Assembly: GCA_031263945.1 (NCBI GenBank)
Contig: JAISEW010000123.1
Location: 1-5,141, forward strand
Direction: 5' to 3'
From: Gracilibacteraceae bacterium
Lineage (GTDB): Bacteria; Bacillota; Desulfitobacteriia; Desulfitobacteriales; Syntrophobotulaceae
DNA length: 5,141 nt
In this document: positions 4,989 through 5,141 of the stretch, piece by piece
Layout of the letters: each line of letters starts with the position of its first letter
Numbering within the stretch: position 1 is the first letter of the stretch
Notes under the pieces: model-generated
Seen by the model: only the letters and a program-made list of their open reading frames with translations
Database searches by the model: none
What the model was told of the DNA's origin: nothing
Program-made: the position numbers and the translations under genes

Positions 4989-5141
4989 ATGAAGGATGTG
5001 TTTATAACAAGAATTCATATTGACAAGCTCAGGCATCTGCGGGATATCGATATTGCGCTGTCTGACGTCCGGCGCCGGCATCTCATTTTGACGGGCAGGA
5101 ACGGCAGCGGCAAAACCAGCTTGCTGGAAGAGCTGAGGGAT
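4989..5141 (+). CDS. AAA family ATPase, RecF/SMC/OLD-like N-terminus (partial, continues beyond window)
   Basis: Only the first 51 codons are in the window. They show the beginning of an ABC/SMC-type AAA ATPase: a short opening strand with an IHIDKLRHLRDIDIAL pattern (residues 9-24, comparable to the xIxNFRxxxx opening of RecF-like proteins), then HLILTG and a textbook Walker A, GRNGSGKT (36-43), followed by the helix SLLEELRD. Such proteins bind and hydrolyse ATP at a dimer interface and act on DNA or as sensors; the group includes RecF, OLD nucleases, the ATPases of Septu and Gabija, and many uncharacterised proteins. The domain that would tell these apart lies outside the window. The start ATG has a G-run (4976-4981) 7 bases upstream. 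The gene diverges from the hydrolase operon across 149 bases. The ATPase call is firm; the biological role is unknown. Confidence 0.82.
   Translation, partial: MKDVFITRIHIDKLRHLRDIDIALSDVRRRHLILTGRNGSGKTSLLEELRD

Overview
The window holds one long, tightly packed minus-strand gene run (about 4839 down to the left edge) and, at the right end, the first 51 codons of a divergent plus-strand ATPase gene. The rsmD / coiled-coil 'ATPase' / ackA / yceD (DUF177) order, strong GGAGG-type ribosome binding sites and a TTG start all point to a Firmicutes (Bacillota) genome, of the moderately GC-rich clostridial or Negativicutes kind. That placement is inferred from gene order and was not checked by any search.

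In transcription order on the minus strand (right to left): a good sigma70-type promoter (4878-4906); a glyoxalase-II-like metallo-beta-lactamase-fold hydrolase (4201-4839); rsmD, the 16S rRNA m2G966 methyltransferase (3627-4169); a small coiled-coil protein often labelled 'ATPase' (3143-3613); ackA, acetate kinase (1914-3113); a yceD/DUF177 protein with clustered cysteines (1396-1917); a Gfo/Idh/MocA oxidoreductase that looks like the nucleotide-sugar 3-dehydrogenase WlbA/WbpB (353-1399); and a left-handed beta-helix hexapeptide acyltransferase cut by the window edge (1 to about 350). The last four genes are joined by stop/start contacts of a few bases, so they are probably one translationally coupled unit. 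Nothing that looks like a terminator was seen between any of these genes.

The first five genes are housekeeping: detoxification or thioester hydrolysis, ribosome maturation, acetate/ATP metabolism and 23S rRNA-linked processing. The last two look like nucleotide-sugar modification enzymes (oxidation at C3 of a UDP-HexNAc, then N-acylation), as in surface polysaccharide or lipid A precursor pathways. They sit where rpmF, fapR and plsX normally follow yceD. coaD, the usual partner of rsmD, is also missing from its expected place. The main novelty is therefore a rearranged housekeeping operon with a sugar-modification pair attached to its end.

The plus-strand gene starting at 4989 has a clear Walker A motif and belongs to a RecF/SMC/OLD-like AAA ATPase group that includes defence proteins. 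Only its N-terminus is visible, so no defence system can be claimed. There are no rRNA or tRNA genes, CRISPR arrays, insertion sequences or long repeats, and no gene-free stretch over 300 bases.
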